A stretch of 6,393 nucleotides of DNA from Deltaproteobacteria bacterium (GTDB lineage Bacteria > Desulfobacterota > Syntrophia > Syntrophales > Smithellaceae): positions 1 to 6,393 of the forward strand of contig JAGVUJ010000041.1 of NCBI GenBank assembly GCA_019136325.1, given 5' to 3'. The position numbers were made by a program, and so were the translations under genes. How positions within the stretch are numbered: the first letter of the stretch is position 1; every line of letters starts with the position of its first letter. This document shows positions 5,385 through 6,393 of this stretch, in pieces. The notes under the pieces were generated by a model. That model was not told the DNA's origin. It searched no databases and saw only the letters and a list, made by a program, of their open reading frames with translations.

Positions 5385-6393
5385 TTAAACAATATGCTTC
5401 GTAATCTCTTTTTTATTAAGCGCGGCTGTTAATACCGCCAGCAGTGAACCCGCCATCTGTATGATAAACGGATAAGACGGTATTAGATGGCGATCCATAT
5501 CGTCCAAGCCGGCCAGCCAGATCGAGAAGAATTGTCCCAGAACGAACACAACACAAAACGACTGCGCCCAGGCAATTTTTTTATACTTTGCCAATACGCC
5601 AACAATCACGGCCGACTGCAGAATAAGCAGAAGAAACAAATTCCCGTAGGCGGCTACAATAATATCAAAAGCCCTTTTGATCATATAGTTGAAATAGACT
5701 GATGTACACCGGGAATTCCAGATGAAGTGTTTTATCCTCTCCGGCGGATAATTCACCGTGTCGGGAACGTTCGAACAGAAAATCATATCTTCGGTCGGAG
5801 GCAGACCTTTCGGAAATCTCTGATAACAAAGCCGGTAGTTATCCGTAAAATGATTGTTGATCGTAAAAGGAGCGGCATAATAGTTGATGTGGCGGGTTCT
5901 GTCGATAATAGCCGTGAATTCGTCATCGTTCCCATATTCGTAAGCCCCGCTGATGCTTAAATGAGCAATCGTATTGTTCAATGCAATATTGCTTAAAACA
6001 AACTGGCCGTTGTGTTGATAATTCATCGTGCAATACCCCAGGACGCCGGCAGATGCAACACCTAATCCCAGCAATCCCCAGTAGAGAATTTTTCTTTCGT
6101 CACGGAACAGCAGGAAACGGCACAACAAAAAAAGAAACAGGACAAATATCAGGATTAAATAAGTCGGCTTCAACATGATCAGGAAAAACGGCAGGATGCC
6201 CAGCGCCAGAGCCTTCGTTTTCCCGGGCTTTTCAAGAAACCGCACAAGCAGAAACAGCATCAAAACCGATCCGGCAAAACACAGGCTTTCCGGACTCAGA
6301 TGAACATTCTGGATCAGTATCGGATGCCACAAACCATAAAAAAGCGTCGCGGTAATACTAAAAAATAAATTCCCGATGATTTTTCGGGAAACA
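5385..6393 (-). CDS. Polytopic membrane protein, GT-C-like glycosyltransferase, N-terminus cut by right window edge
   Basis: The frame is open from the right edge (first full codon ends at 6392) to TAA at 5385-5387, giving 335 C-terminal residues; the true start lies outside. Hydrophobic segments fall near residues 5-25, 35-52, 61-76, 78-96, 102-121, 241-268, 274-294 and 303-325 of the visible part. A soluble loop of roughly 110 residues (125-235) lies between the two hydrophobic blocks and is presumably extracytoplasmic. The stretch GLWHPILIQNVHLSPESLCFAG (20-41, written here only to locate it) and the late DDMDRHLIPSYPF (297-309) resemble the mid and C-terminal parts of GT39-like sugar transferases, where an acidic or basic residue precedes a final Pro-containing helix. 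The catalytic first loop is not in the window, so activity cannot be judged. A TTG at 6330-6332 or other internal start is not credible, since the hydrophobic frame continues upstream. The radical SAM gene follows after 53 bases. Confidence 0.75.
   Translation of the reverse strand, partial: VSRKIIGNLFFSITATLFYGLWHPILIQNVHLSPESLCFAGSVLMLFLLVRFLEKPGKTKALALGILPFFLIMLKPTYLILIFVLFLFLLCRFLLFRDERKILYWGLLGLGVASAGVLGYCTMNYQHNGQFVLSNIALNNTIAHLSISGAYEYGNDDEFTAIIDRTRHINYYAAPFTINNHFTDNYRLCYQRFPKGLPPTEDMIFCSNVPDTVNYPPERIKHFIWNSRCTSVYFNYMIKRAFDIIVAAYGNLFLLLILQSAVIVGVLAKYKKIAWAQSFCVVFVLGQFFSIWLAGLDDMDRHLIPSYPFIIQMAGSLLAVLTAALNKKEITKHIV

Noticed and set aside
1..6393. CRISPR arrays, tRNA or rRNA genes, transposase genes
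   Set aside because: No regularly spaced repeats of CRISPR type, no tRNA or rRNA signature and no transposase motif were seen in the window.

Overview
The window holds five protein-coding genes, two of them cut by the window edges. Base composition is moderate, about half G+C by eye, with AT-rich spacers. Two cobalamin-type radical SAM enzymes, which are oxygen-sensitive as a class, sit beside polytopic GT-C-like membrane proteins. This suggests an anaerobic or facultative bacterium with a lipid-linked glycan or lipid-tailoring locus. Gene style and neighbourhood recall Desulfobacterota (Syntrophales-like) genomes, but that is an impression and no marker gene here proves it.

Layout from left to right. 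Positions 1-1317 (minus) hold the first 439 codons of a polytopic membrane protein resembling the ArnT/PMT (GT39-like) glycosyltransferases, running off the left edge. Positions 1318-1586 are an AT-rich divergent spacer with a long inverted repeat, a repeated AATGATT motif and a candidate promoter. Positions 1587-2309 (plus) encode a class I SAM-dependent methyltransferase with a GTG start. After 17 bases, 2327-3739 (plus) encodes a B12-binding-domain radical SAM enzyme. Positions 3740-3930 are a convergent spacer full of hairpins with TCCG/CGGA arms. Positions 3931-5331 (minus) encode a second B12-binding-domain radical SAM enzyme of the same architecture. After 53 bases, 5385-6393 (minus) holds the last 335 codons of a second GT-C-like membrane protein entering from the right edge.

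The genes probably form two transcription units: a rightward pair (methyltransferase, radical SAM) and a leftward pair (membrane protein, radical SAM). A third leftward gene, the left-edge membrane protein, lies beyond the rightward pair. Both radical SAM proteins carry the CxxxCxxC cluster motif after a Rossmann-like N-terminal domain and end in basic-hydrophobic tails. A reasonable inference is a locus in which cytosolic, membrane-associated enzymes methylate or otherwise rearrange a lipid or lipid-linked sugar, while GT-C proteins transfer sugars from polyprenyl-phosphate donors on the outer face of the membrane. No substrate can be named from the sequence. The most unusual non-coding features are the 14-bp inverted repeat at 1380-1429 and the nested inverted repeats at 3799-3928, which flank the rightward gene pair.
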